A stretch of 9,293 bases of DNA from Gammaproteobacteria bacterium (lineage in GTDB: Bacteria > Pseudomonadota > Gammaproteobacteria > Steroidobacterales > GCA-2729495). This document shows, piece by piece, positions 1 to 6,769 of the stretch (positions are counted from its first letter, which is position 1; each line of letters opens with the position of its first letter). The DNA lies in NCBI GenBank assembly GCA_023150055.1, contig JAKLLP010000062.1:1-9293 (forward strand), in the 5' to 3' direction. The notes beneath the pieces were generated by a model. That model saw nothing but the letters and a program-made list of their open reading frames with translations. It was not told where the DNA came from and did not search any database. A program made the translations under genes and the position numbers.

Positions 1-388
1 CGACATGGCCCATGTCCGTGGTGACGACGGCATAGGCGCGCGCGAGGGCGTCCTCGGCCGTCTCGGGGCGGGCGGCCCCGCACAGGCCACCACAACCCTG
101 CATCAGGAACTTGCCGTTCCAGGTCCCGGCGACGGGCACCTGCAGTTCGAAGTTGACCTCGGGCGGAATGCGTCCGCGCACGCGGCAATGCGCCGGCAGT
201 CCGTCGGCAGCGGGGACCTCTTCGGCCCGCTCGAGGGTAGTCGGAGCATCGGGCAGCGAGCGGAAATCGGCCTCCAACAGGGCGCTGCACGGGCCGGCCT
301 GTTGCGCCGAGGCGCCGGCTCCCATCCAGAGCGAGGCCAGCCCCGCGGCCAGGCGATGCCGGTACCGCCCGTCCCGGACTAGCGCCAT
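1..388 (-). CDS. Tannase/feruloyl esterase family protein, N-terminal part (cut by window edge)
   Basis: The gene reads leftward off the window, so only the first 129 codons are visible. It starts at the ATG at 388-386. The N-terminus looks like a Sec signal peptide: a basic region (RYRHR, residues 8-12), a hydrophobic core (residues 13-25) and a likely cleavage after ASA (residue 28). The mature part shows hallmarks of the tannase/feruloyl esterase family (PF07519): LPAHCRVRG near residues 64-72, a WNGKFLMQGCGG stretch at 90-101, and a VVTTDMGH stretch at 121-128. Cys34, Cys68, Cys99 and Cys103 are candidates for the disulfides common in this family. The catalytic Ser-Asp-His lies beyond the edge. 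Family members are secreted hydrolases of plant aromatic esters, and MHETase also belongs here. The substrate cannot be told from this part. The gene is divergent from the transporter/IclR pair, which suggests shared control. No strong ribosome-binding site precedes the ATG. Confidence 0.88.
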   Translation of the reverse strand, partial: MALVRDGRYRHRLAAGLASLWMGAGASAQQAGPCSALLEADFRSLPDAPTTLERAEEVPAADGLPAHCRVRGRIPPEVNFELQVPVAGTWNGKFLMQGCGGLCGAARPETAEDALARAYAVVTTDMGHV

Positions 389-752
389 TGGCTGCCAGGG
401 CCGCAACCGACAGCGCGCCCCCAGGCGGTGGGCGCCCGAAGCGGGTATCGGGGCGAAAAGATCCCCGACGCTTCCCGCCGCAAGAGTGGCCATGGCCGGC
501 CAGTGACCTGCCGAATGCCCACCGGGAGCGCGGCCTGCCTGTGGCGACCCGGCGCGTGCGCCCCCGGCTCGCCCGCGCGCTCGTCGCAATTGACGCGGAT
601 CATTCCACCCCCCGCCAGTTGGCTTTTCTGCCCAAGTCGATTCTCCGCCAACGCAAGCGGCATCGGAAGCGCCCCGACTTTTATCCGGTTTCTCATTTCA
701 CTACTTATACTGCACCAACCGCGAACCGGACGGAGCCAGGGCCGCATACCGC
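389..752. other. Divergent spacer between esterase and transporter genes
   Basis: This 364-base gap separates two divergent genes and should hold the control signals for both. I see a plausible -10 (TATACT) for the rightward gene and a 7-base inverted repeat around it, listed separately. TGGCC at 487-491 and GGCCA at 498-502 could form a short stem. I found no convincing sigma-70 promoter for the leftward esterase gene. Several open frames cross this stretch on both strands, but their products are low-complexity and rich in Arg, Pro and Gly, with no recognisable domain, so I treat them as non-coding. Confidence 0.5.
684..711 (+). promoter_or_regulatory. Putative sigma-70 -10 element and operator half-site ahead of the GPH transporter gene
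   Basis: TATACT at 706-711 matches the -10 consensus at five of six positions. It lies in an unusually AT-rich pocket and would give a leader of about 35 nt before the ATG at 753. The -35 position (about 683-688, ATCCGG) has no consensus match, which would fit an activator-dependent promoter. TCCGGTT at 684-690 overlaps that position and is the left arm of an inverted repeat whose right arm is AACCGGA at 724-730. Confidence 0.35.
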
Positions 753-2063
753 ATGACGAGCCGAGACGGTCAGGATCTCGACTGGCGGCTGCGCCTCGGG
801 TGGGGCATCGGTTCGCTCGGCGCATCCACGCTGATCAATGGCGTGAGCTTCCTCGCACTGTTCTTCTTCACTCGTGTCCTCGGCCTCGAGCCCGCCCTGG
901 CCGGCACACTGATCTTCGCAGCCAGACTCTTCGATATCGTCACCGACCCGCTCATGGGCCTGATCAGCGATCGCGCCGATTCCCGTATGGGCAGGCGGCG
1001 TCCGTTCCTGCTGGCGGGCGCAATCGTCAGCGCCATCGCGTTCGCAGCCATTTTCAATCCTCCGGATCGACCAGGCGGCGTGACGATCGGCTGGTCTGCC
1101 ATGGCATTGCTCACCTATGCCGGTGGTTACACGCTGTTCATCGTGCCCTACCTCGCCATGCCGGCGGAAATGACCAGCAGCTACCACGAACGCTCGCGAC
1201 TGATGTCGACCCGCGTGGCTTTCGCCTCGCTCGGCATGCTCGTCGCAGGCGCGCTCGGCCCGGTGCTGGTTGGCCTCCTCGGAGGCGGCCGCCAGGGCTA
1301 CGCCGGGATGTCGCTGATCCTGGCCGGGTTGGTCGGGCTGAGCATGCTGGCCAGCTACTTCGGCACCCGCAGGGCCCGCTTCACCCGCCGGGTCGAGACC
1401 CCCATGGGATTGCGGCAGGCGATCGCGACGGCCTTCCAGAACCGGTCACTCGTCTGGCTGCTGGCCTCGAAGTTCATGCACCTCACCGGCGTATCGGTGA
1501 CGAACGCCTCCCTGCTCTTCGTCATCACCGTGGTGCTGGCCCGGCCGGAAAGCGCCGCGGGGATTTTCGGCGTGACCGCCGCGATCGGCGTGATGATCTC
1601 CATGCCGGTATGGCTGGCGGCCAGCCAACGGTTCGGCAAGCGCAATACGTACCTGGTCGCCGCGAGCCTCTATGTACCGGTCATGCTCAGCTGGCTCCTG
1701 GCCGACCCGGCCGAGCCCGTGTGGCTGCTCGCGGTGCGCGGCACGGCCATCGGGTTGCTGACCGGCGGGCTCACCCTGACCGCCCAGGCCATGCTGCCCG
1801 ATGCGATCGAACATGACGCAAGACGGACGGGATTGCGTCGCGAAGCGAGCCTGGCGGCCGTCTACAGCGCGGTGGAAAAGACCGCTGCCGCAACGGGTCC
1901 GCTGGTGCTGGGACTCCTGCTCGGCGGACAAAGCAATCTCGACACGGCGGCTGATACGATCCGTTACTCCGCGGCCGTACTGCCGGCAATCGCCAGCGCT
2001 CTTTCCGCCGCGCTCCTTCTCGGCTACGGTCTCGACCGGACCTACCGGCAGGAAATTGCATGA
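753..2063 (+). CDS. GPH-family (MelB-like) MFS transporter
   Basis: This 436-residue, about 12-helix inner-membrane permease belongs to the glycoside-pentoside-hexuronide:cation symporter family (MFS_2, PF13347), judged by the RLFDIVTDPLMG motif at residues 58-69, the SRMGRRRP loop at 77-84, and the AEMTSSYHERSRL stretch starting at residue 138. By my alignment, Asp61 and Asp65 match the MelB cation-site aspartates Asp55 and Asp59, so cation coupling may be kept. The MelB sugar-binding aspartates Asp19 and Asp124 align with Ser25 and Ile130. The substrate is therefore probably not a galactoside. The neighbouring secreted esterase suggests uptake of an ester-cleavage product, but this is inference. 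The last 4 bases overlap the start of the IclR gene, so the two are likely co-transcribed and translationally coupled. The ribosome-binding site is weak (AGGG, about 11 bases upstream). Confidence 0.87.
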   Translation: MTSRDGQDLDWRLRLGWGIGSLGASTLINGVSFLALFFFTRVLGLEPALAGTLIFAARLFDIVTDPLMGLISDRADSRMGRRRPFLLAGAIVSAIAFAAIFNPPDRPGGVTIGWSAMALLTYAGGYTLFIVPYLAMPAEMTSSYHERSRLMSTRVAFASLGMLVAGALGPVLVGLLGGGRQGYAGMSLILAGLVGLSMLASYFGTRRARFTRRVETPMGLRQAIATAFQNRSLVWLLASKFMHLTGVSVTNASLLFVITVVLARPESAAGIFGVTAAIGVMISMPVWLAASQRFGKRNTYLVAASLYVPVMLSWLLADPAEPVWLLAVRGTAIGLLTGGLTLTAQAMLPDAIEHDARRTGLRREASLAAVYSAVEKTAAATGPLVLGLLLGGQSNLDTAADTIRYSAAVLPAIASALSAALLLGYGLDRTYRQEIA

Positions 2064-2854
2064 CCGCACAAGCCAACATCGGCAAGTCCGTCTCCCGCGC
2101 ATTTCGCCTGCTGGAGCTGTTCAGGGAGGTACGCCGGCCACTCACGGCCGCGCAGGTCCAGCATGCGCTGGAACTGCCACAGCCGAGCGCGCGCGTGCTG
2201 CTGCGCGAACTCGTCGATATCGGCTATCTCGCCTTCACCATGCCCGCACGCACTTATTTTCCGACGGCAAAACTCTGCACCCTGGCAGACTGGCTGGGCA
2301 GCAGCCTCGTACTGCAGGACGCCTATACCCGGATAGTCGATGCGGTTGCCGAAGAACTCGATGAAACCGCGACCCTGAGCACTGCGACCAGCGGACACGT
2401 CGAGGTGCTCTACGTGCACCGGGCCCGGCACGCCCTCACGCTGCAGATTTCGCCGGGCATGGGCAGTCACCTCTGGCGCAGCGCCGTGGGGCGCGCGCTG
2501 CTCAGTCTGCGTTCCCGGCAAGAAGTCCAGGAGTTCCTGGACGGGCTGGAGAAACGGGATGCGCCGCGCGGCCGGCGCCAGCGCGAGCAGATCACCGCAC
2601 AGATCGACCAGATTCGCGCCCAGGGATACCTCGCGGGTTATGACATCTTCCTGAAAGGCGTCGGCGCGATTTGTGTGCCGTTCGCCGACTCGGTAAACGG
2701 CACGCCCCTGGTGCTGGCCGTGGCCGGGGGCAAGGACCGCATCAAGCCAAACGAAAAGGCCATGCTGCGCAGCCTGCGTGCCCACCTGCGCAACCTACCT
2801 GCGGCCGGCATAGAACCTGTCTCAAAACGTCGCGAGCGGGCGCCAGCCGGGTGA
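2060..2854 (+). CDS. IclR-family transcriptional regulator
   Basis: This 264-residue protein has the two-part IclR layout. An N-terminal winged helix-turn-helix occupies about residues 8-72 (VSRAFRLLELF, then LPQPSARVLLRELVDIGYL). A C-terminal ligand-binding domain runs from about residue 80 to 250, with the typical stretches PGMGSHLWRSAVGRALLS, GYLAGYDIFLKGVGAICVP and GTPLVLAVAGG. Family members bind small acids, often aromatic or sugar-derived, and act as repressors or activators of adjacent catabolic genes. The start overlaps the permease stop (ATGA at 2060-2063), with an AGGAA ribosome-binding site just upstream inside the permease gene. The likely targets are the permease, itself and perhaps the divergent esterase. 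The last dozen or so residues (EPVSKRRERAPAG) are basic and unlike the domain core, and may be encoded by the repeat-like DNA that follows. Confidence 0.93.
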   Translation: MTAQANIGKSVSRAFRLLELFREVRRPLTAAQVQHALELPQPSARVLLRELVDIGYLAFTMPARTYFPTAKLCTLADWLGSSLVLQDAYTRIVDAVAEELDETATLSTATSGHVEVLYVHRARHALTLQISPGMGSHLWRSAVGRALLSLRSRQEVQEFLDGLEKRDAPRGRRQREQITAQIDQIRAQGYLAGYDIFLKGVGAICVPFADSVNGTPLVLAVAGGKDRIKPNEKAMLRSLRAHLRNLPAAGIEPVSKRRERAPAG

Positions 2855-3138
2855 GGACGGAGCGCAGGAACCGCAGCAGGCACGCCGGTATGCGGGGATT
2901 CCGGGCAGCGCCCGGAGGCGCGGCGGGGTGGCACCGCCCAAAGCGAGTATCGTGGAGCGACGAGGAGAGCGACCGCGGGGACCTCCCGCAGCAGGGACGG
3001 GAGTTGGTGTTTTCCCGGCTTTTCAGGACGGGGCGCTTCGGCCAAGCTAAGCGCTTATCGGAGTGAGCCTGGCACGGGGCCTGGCCGGCGCATGTTACCG
3101 GCAGGTCCGCGGCCCTGCCCAGGCAGAGGTCACGCAAA
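2855..3138. other. G-rich, hairpin-bearing spacer; candidate dispersed repeat
   Basis: This 284-base spacer lies between the IclR gene and the small membrane protein gene. Its left two-thirds are strongly purine- and G-rich on the + strand and differ in texture from the flanking genes. It holds CCGGGC-AGC-GCCCGG at 2901-2915, GGCGG/CCGCC at 2922-2938, and CTCCCG/CGGGAG at 2983-3003, the last followed by a T-rich run near 3004-3013. A perfect palindrome, TAAGCGCTTA, sits at 3048-3057. Reading frames cross it on both strands but look like composition artefacts. It may be a repeat unit or a decayed element inserted after the IclR gene. The ribosome-binding site of the next gene (GAGG at 3126-3129) lies at its right end. 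Confidence 0.35.
2983..3013 (+). terminator. Possible terminator hairpin after the IclR gene
   Basis: CTCCCG at 2983-2988 pairs perfectly with CGGGAG at 2998-3003 around a 9-base loop. It is followed by a T-rich but interrupted stretch (TTGGTGTTTT, 3004-3013). The stem is short and the T tract imperfect, so the call is weak. It lies 130 bases past the IclR stop codon. Confidence 0.3.
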
Positions 3139-3492
3139 ATGGATTCACTGACTATCGCCGTTGCCGCGGGAGTCTCACTCGGCATCCTGATCGGCTATCG
3201 GGGCAGCAGGGCGCTCATCCGCACCGCGGGTGAGCCCTATGCGAGCAGCCCGCTCCTGATCGGGCTCGCCGTTGCCGGAGCGGTCGGCTTCATGATCCCG
3301 GCGGTCATATTCTCGCTACTGATCAGCCGGAACATCGCGGCAAATCCTCACGAGACGGTGACGAACATGGTGCTGGCCGGTGTGGTAGCCGGTAACGCGA
3401 TCGTGATCGGCAGCGGCCTGGTCGTCGGCGCAGTCGCCGGTGCCTTGTGCGCAAAGCTGATCGAGCACTGGCGCGAGGGCATGGGGCGCTGA
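3139..3492 (+). CDS. Small glycine-zipper membrane protein, function unknown
   Basis: I do not recognise this 117-residue protein. It has three likely membrane segments: residues 4-20, 39-62 and 77-105. The third is rich in small residues, with GxxxG-type spacing (Gly81, Gly85, Gly91, Gly93, Gly97, Gly101), typical of tightly packed or oligomerising helices. The loop after segment 1 carries Arg21, Arg24 and Arg28, and the C-terminal tail is charged (KLIEHWREG), both consistent with an inner-membrane protein. A good ribosome-binding site (GAGG at 3126-3129, 9 bases from the ATG) supports the start. The stop lies 9 bases before the VOC gene, so it heads a probable operon of 3-4 genes. No enzyme motif is visible. 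Confidence 0.75.
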   Translation: MDSLTIAVAAGVSLGILIGYRGSRALIRTAGEPYASSPLLIGLAVAGAVGFMIPAVIFSLLISRNIAANPHETVTNMVLAGVVAGNAIVIGSGLVVGAVAGALCAKLIEHWREGMGR

Positions 3493-3501
3493 AGGCAGGC
3501 C

Positions 3502-3942
3502 ATGCAGGGCGAGACACTCCGGCCACCCTTCTCCATCAGAAATATCGATCACCTGGTACTGAGGGTCGTCGACCTCGACAGGATGATCGCGTTCTACTGC
3601 GATGTACTCGGCTGCCGCGTGGAGCGACAGGTCGATACGATTGGCCTGGTGCAGCTTCGTGCCGGTGACGCGCTGATCGACCTCGTCCCGGTCTCGGGCG
3701 AACTCGGCCGTACCGGCGGGGCGGCACCGGGGCGGGAAGGCCGCAACCTCGATCATTTCTGTCTCGTCATCGACCCCTTCGACGATGCCGCCCTGCGGCG
3801 GCATCTCGCCGCGCACGGCATCACCCCGGGTGCGCCTGCCATGCGCTACGGGGCGCAGGGCCGCGGCCTGTCTGTTTACGTCCATGACCCGCAAGGCAAT
3901 GTCGTCGAACTCAAGGGGCCGCACCGCGGGGATGAGAGCTGA
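3502..3942 (+). CDS. VOC superfamily (glyoxalase/dioxygenase-fold) protein
   Basis: This 146-residue protein has two beta-alpha-beta-beta-beta units of the vicinal oxygen chelate superfamily (PF00903). Candidate metal ligands are His17 (IDHLVL), His85 (NLDHFCL) and Glu136 (NVVELKG); Asp60 (ALIDLV) lies where a further acidic ligand is often found. MIAFYCDVLGC (residues 28-38) and DPQGNVVELKGP (129-140) are classic for the fold. Sequences of this kind are often annotated as 'VOC family virulence protein', and their reaction is generally unknown. The superfamily includes glyoxalase I, extradiol dioxygenases, epimerases and antibiotic-binding proteins, and a single-chain size of about 146 implies a dimer. 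An AAGGCAGG ribosome-binding site precedes the ATG. It lies 9 bases after the membrane protein gene and 72 bases before the preferred start of the acyltransferase gene. Confidence 0.88.
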   Translation: MQGETLRPPFSIRNIDHLVLRVVDLDRMIAFYCDVLGCRVERQVDTIGLVQLRAGDALIDLVPVSGELGRTGGAAPGREGRNLDHFCLVIDPFDDAALRRHLAAHGITPGAPAMRYGAQGRGLSVYVHDPQGNVVELKGPHRGDES

Positions 3943-4014
3943 TCGGTTGTCAGCGGCTGCCGCATCGTGGAGGATGCAGCGGGGCCGCCGAAGGGCCGAC
4001 AATTCCGGGACGGC

Positions 4015-5094
4015 ATGCAGACGCTCAACAAGACTCAGGCCCTGGACCTAGTGCGCAAGCGGCGCGACCTGTTCGACATGCAGGCCCGCTCGAACCCCTT
4101 CACCGGCAGCGACTGGCTGCTGCACTTCATCGCGCAGATCGCCGAAGAGAACTGGGAGATCCTCGCCCCCGAGGACCACCTCGATGGCTGCAGCACGCTG
4201 CTGCTCTACCGGACACCGGACAGGCCGCATCACTGCGCTGCCCTCACCAATTACTACGCCTCGCTGTACTCGCCGCTGGTGAGCTCCGCCACCGATCGCG
4301 CCGGCGCACTCGACCGTATCGTCGGGCAGCTGGCCGCACTGACCCCTGTGCCCGCGAGCATCGGCTTCGCCCCGCTCGACACGGAAACGACCGACACCGC
4401 GGCGCTCATGGCCGCGCTCACCCGCCATGGCTGGTACGCGCGGCAATATTTCTGCTTCGGCAACTGGTATCTCCCCTGCGAGGGCCTTCGCTTCGAGGAG
4501 TACATGCAGGGACGGGACTCGCGCCTGTTCAACACATGGACCCGCAAGGCAAAGAAATTCGACCGGGGCAAGGATGGGGCGCGGCTGCAGATCGTTACGG
4601 ACCCGGCCGAAGTCGATGCCGCACTCGAAGCCTATGACAGGGTCTATGGCCGCAGCTGGAAAACCCCTGAGCCCTACCCGCAGTTCGTGCCCGGCTGGGC
4701 ACGGATATGTGCCGAGCGCGGCTGGCTGCGGCTCGGTCTCGCCTGGGTGGGCGACGTGCCGATCGCCGCGCAGATCTGGTTCACGCAGAACCAGCGTGCC
4801 TGCATTTTCAAGCTTGCCTACGACGAGGACTACGCGGGATTTTCGGCGGGCACAGTGCTGACCGCCCACCTGTTCCGCCACGCACTGGAGCAGGACGGCG
4901 TCACGGAGATCGACTACCTCACCGGCGACGACGCCTATAAGCGCTCGTGGATGAGCCACCGGCGCGAGCGCATCGGTCTACTCGCCTGCAATCTGCGCAC
5001 GCCACGCGGAGTACTGACCGCGGCGAAAGAGCGGGCCGGCGAACTGCGTCAGCGCTGGCGCCGACCCGCGGTGGCGGGGGCGCCGGGGGCGTGA
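4015..5094 (+). CDS. GNAT-fold acyltransferase with BioF2-like/CelD-type domain
   Basis: This 359-residue protein has a C-terminal Acetyltransf_6 (BioF2-like, PF13480) domain at about residues 165-320. The diagnostic stretch is a long basic helix (NTWTRKAKKFDRG), a central strand with GDVPIAAQIWF, then GFSAGTVLTAHLFRHAL and DYLTGDDAYKRSW (residues 300-312). The N-terminal half is a second, degenerate GNAT-like unit as in other two-lobed members. Family members transfer acyl or aminoacyl groups to sugars, lipids or cell-wall precursors; the acceptor here is unknown. I chose the ATG at 4015. An in-frame GTG at 3967 would add 16 residues (a Gly- and Pro-containing leader) but has no ribosome-binding site. 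The gene follows the VOC gene in the same direction and ends 79 bases before the second transporter gene. It looks soluble, with no signal peptide. Confidence 0.82.
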   Translation: MQTLNKTQALDLVRKRRDLFDMQARSNPFTGSDWLLHFIAQIAEENWEILAPEDHLDGCSTLLLYRTPDRPHHCAALTNYYASLYSPLVSSATDRAGALDRIVGQLAALTPVPASIGFAPLDTETTDTAALMAALTRHGWYARQYFCFGNWYLPCEGLRFEEYMQGRDSRLFNTWTRKAKKFDRGKDGARLQIVTDPAEVDAALEAYDRVYGRSWKTPEPYPQFVPGWARICAERGWLRLGLAWVGDVPIAAQIWFTQNQRACIFKLAYDEDYAGFSAGTVLTAHLFRHALEQDGVTEIDYLTGDDAYKRSWMSHRRERIGLLACNLRTPRGVLTAAKERAGELRQRWRRPAVAGAPGA

Positions 5095-5173
5095 GCAGGG
5101 CCACGGGTTTCCGGTTAGAGTAGCCGACGCGCTGCAGCCGGCGGCCTGCATAACCTGCACAAGGAATCTTTTC

Positions 5174-6358
5174 ATGGCCGATAAGCCGAACGTCATCGTC
5201 GCTGCCCTCCTGCTCGGTTGCGTTGGCGTGTTCGCCATCATGGCGCAACCGATCCTGGTCGAAGTCCTGGTGGCCCGGGAGGGCCTCGACGGCGGAGTGG
5301 CAGCCACCATCACCGCCGTGGAGGCGCTCGGCACCGCACTCGGCCCCGTGCTGGCCATGGCCTGGATGCAGCGCGTGTCGTGGCGGGTTGCGGCCGTCAT
5401 CGCGTTGCTGGCCGTGATCGGTGGCAACGCCGCCTCGACCGTCGTCGGCGACACGTCAGTGCTGATGGCGCTGCGCTTCCTGGTCGGGCTGCTCGGCGAG
5501 GGCACCGCGTTTGCGCTGGCCATTGCCATCATCGGCGGCACGTCGAACAAGGACCGCAACTTCGCCTTTCTCATCGCCGCACAGGTCATGCTCGGCGTGC
5601 TCTTCTTTCTGGTTCTCCCCCTGCCACGTGAGGCGGGGATCGAGGGTGTGATGTGGCCGCTCGCCGGCCTCGCTGTCACTGCCCTGCTCACCGTGGGCTG
5701 GGTTCCGCAGCCGCTCGCCGGCGGCCATGGCCACGGCGCGGCGGCTGCGCAGAACGCATCGTCCGCGCCCGCCTTCGCGGCGCTCGGCGTGATGCTGGTC
5801 TGGTGCACCGGACTCGGTGCGGTGTGGGCATTCATCAAGCTGATCGGGGTGGAACTGACCTGCGCCGGATGCGACGAGCAGGCGAAGGCGGCAGCGGCAA
5901 TCGCCGTGGGTCAGGCGCTCGGGCTCTCCACGGCGCTGGCGGTCGCCGGCGCCCTGGCCGCTGCGGCACTCGCCGACCGCTTCGGGCGCATACTGCCCGT
6001 GACGGTGGCGCTGCTCATGCAGTTCGCCATGGTCATGCTCCTGCGCGGGGAGATGGGCTGGCTGCAGTTCGCGGTGACCGCTGCGACCTTCCAGGCATTC
6101 TGGAACCTGACCGGCCCCTACGTGATGGGCACCGTCGCGCTCGGCGACGGTACCGGCAAGGTGAGCCTGCTCATGCCGACGGCCCAGATCGGCGGATTTT
6201 TTCTCGGCCCCACGATCGTTAGCGCCTTCCTCGGCCAGGGCGCAGACCTCGGCACGGCCAACGTGGTAGGCGGCAGCTGCTTCCTGCTGGCGCTCGCGTT
6301 GTTCATCCCGGTTGCGCGTCACATCGGTCAGCGCCACACGGCAACGACGCCAGCCTGA
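5174..6358 (+). CDS. MFS transporter (12-helix type)
   Basis: This 394-residue, very hydrophobic protein has about twelve membrane segments in two halves and the MFS motif A between helices 8 and 9 (LADRFGR, Asp268 and Arg272). The first-half motif A is degenerate: MQRVSW replaces the usual GxLaDRxGrr. The central cytoplasmic loop is short and carries a small His/Gly patch (GGHGHG, residues 183-188). The loop after the next helix has a CAGCDE stretch. No substrate can be assigned; the sequence does not match a drug-efflux signature I recognise. The start is well supported by AAGGA 8 bases upstream of the ATG. It may be the last gene of the 3139-6358 run, although the 79-base gap could hold its own promoter (TAGAGT at 5116-5121 is a weak -10 candidate). 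It converges with the next gene. Confidence 0.87.
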   Translation: MADKPNVIVAALLLGCVGVFAIMAQPILVEVLVAREGLDGGVAATITAVEALGTALGPVLAMAWMQRVSWRVAAVIALLAVIGGNAASTVVGDTSVLMALRFLVGLLGEGTAFALAIAIIGGTSNKDRNFAFLIAAQVMLGVLFFLVLPLPREAGIEGVMWPLAGLAVTALLTVGWVPQPLAGGHGHGAAAAQNASSAPAFAALGVMLVWCTGLGAVWAFIKLIGVELTCAGCDEQAKAAAAIAVGQALGLSTALAVAGALAAAALADRFGRILPVTVALLMQFAMVMLLRGEMGWLQFAVTAATFQAFWNLTGPYVMGTVALGDGTGKVSLLMPTAQIGGFFLGPTIVSAFLGQGADLGTANVVGGSCFLLALALFIPVARHIGQRHTATTPA

Positions 6359-6381
6359 AGGCTACCGCGCGCAGCCTGCCG

Positions 6382-6408
6382 AAGCGGTTACTTCCGGCGA
6401 ACCGCTTT
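6382..6408 (+). terminator. Hairpin at the convergent gene junction
   Basis: AAGCGGTT at 6382-6389 and AACCGCTT at 6400-6407 form a perfect 8-bp stem with a 10-base loop, 23 bases after the MFS stop. On the + strand it runs into a short pyrimidine stretch (TCTT), so it may act as a weak terminator for the transporter mRNA. It also contains the last codons and part of the stop codon of the opposing gene. Confidence 0.4.
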
Positions 6409-6726
6409 CTTGCGGCGGGCCTTCTTCGCGGCAGCTTTCTTCCCGCGGGCCGCGGGCCGCCCGCGGCTGAACTTGGTCTGATATTCGTTGCCCACGGTCT
6501 CGAGATCGATCATGAGCGCGTGGGTACGACGCACGGCTTCCACATACTCTTCGATGGGCGGCCAATCCACGGCAATCGTGCCATCGGCCTTGCGAGTCCG
6601 CAGCAGCTGGTTCCAGAGTTTCTGCTGACGCTTCTGCGCCGAGGCAATGGCGTTGACCACGTACTTCAGGCTATGGGTTTCCCAGTCGACGTTGCCACCA
6701 CCCTTATCGTGAACCTGCGACGACAT
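6388..6726 (-). CDS. Small basic protein with AT-hook-like motif and H1-like tail
   Basis: I do not recognise a named family for this 112-residue protein. Residues 14-85 look mostly helical and amphipathic (SLKYVVNAIASAQKRQQKLW, then PPIEEYVEAVRRTHALMIDLE). Residues 88-91 are RGRP, the core of an AT-hook, and residues 94-112 are almost only Lys, Arg and Ala, like the histone-H1-like tails of bacterial proteins such as AlgP. This suggests binding to DNA or another polyanion, perhaps as a nucleoid-associated or regulatory protein, but that is inference. A perfect GGAGGT ribosome-binding site 8 bases before the ATG strongly supports the gene. It lies downstream of the PNPOx-like gene on the same strand with a 126-base gap, enough for its own promoter. 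Confidence 0.8.
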   Translation of the reverse strand: MSSQVHDKGGGNVDWETHSLKYVVNAIASAQKRQQKLWNQLLRTRKADGTIAVDWPPIEEYVEAVRRTHALMIDLETVGNEYQTKFSRGRPAARGKKAAAKKARRKKAVRRK

Positions 6727-6769
6727 CAGCCCCTACCTCCATGCATCCAGACAGCAACGCCCGAGCGCC

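Noticed and set aside
379..825. Minus-strand open frame in the spacer left of the transporter gene
   Set aside because: The product has no recognisable motif, the frame runs over the esterase start codon, and the spacer is better explained as a divergent control region.
428..1816. Long + strand open frame (about 460 codons) overlapping the GPH transporter gene
   Set aside because: Its product is dominated by Arg, Pro, Gly and Ala with no domain or membrane pattern. It is the alternate frame of a GC-rich real gene that has clear family motifs.
2042..2785. Minus-strand open frame of about 247 codons opposite the IclR gene
   Set aside because: The + strand encodes a complete IclR protein with both domains; the opposite frame is low-complexity and unmatched.
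3316..4002. Minus-strand open frame of about 228 codons opposite the VOC gene
   Set aside because: The VOC frame has the fold's ligands and a ribosome-binding site; the antisense frame has neither.
3967..4014. GTG start that would lengthen the acyltransferase by 16 residues
   Set aside because: There is no ribosome-binding site upstream, and the added residues look like untranslated sequence. The ATG at 4015 begins where family-like sequence starts.
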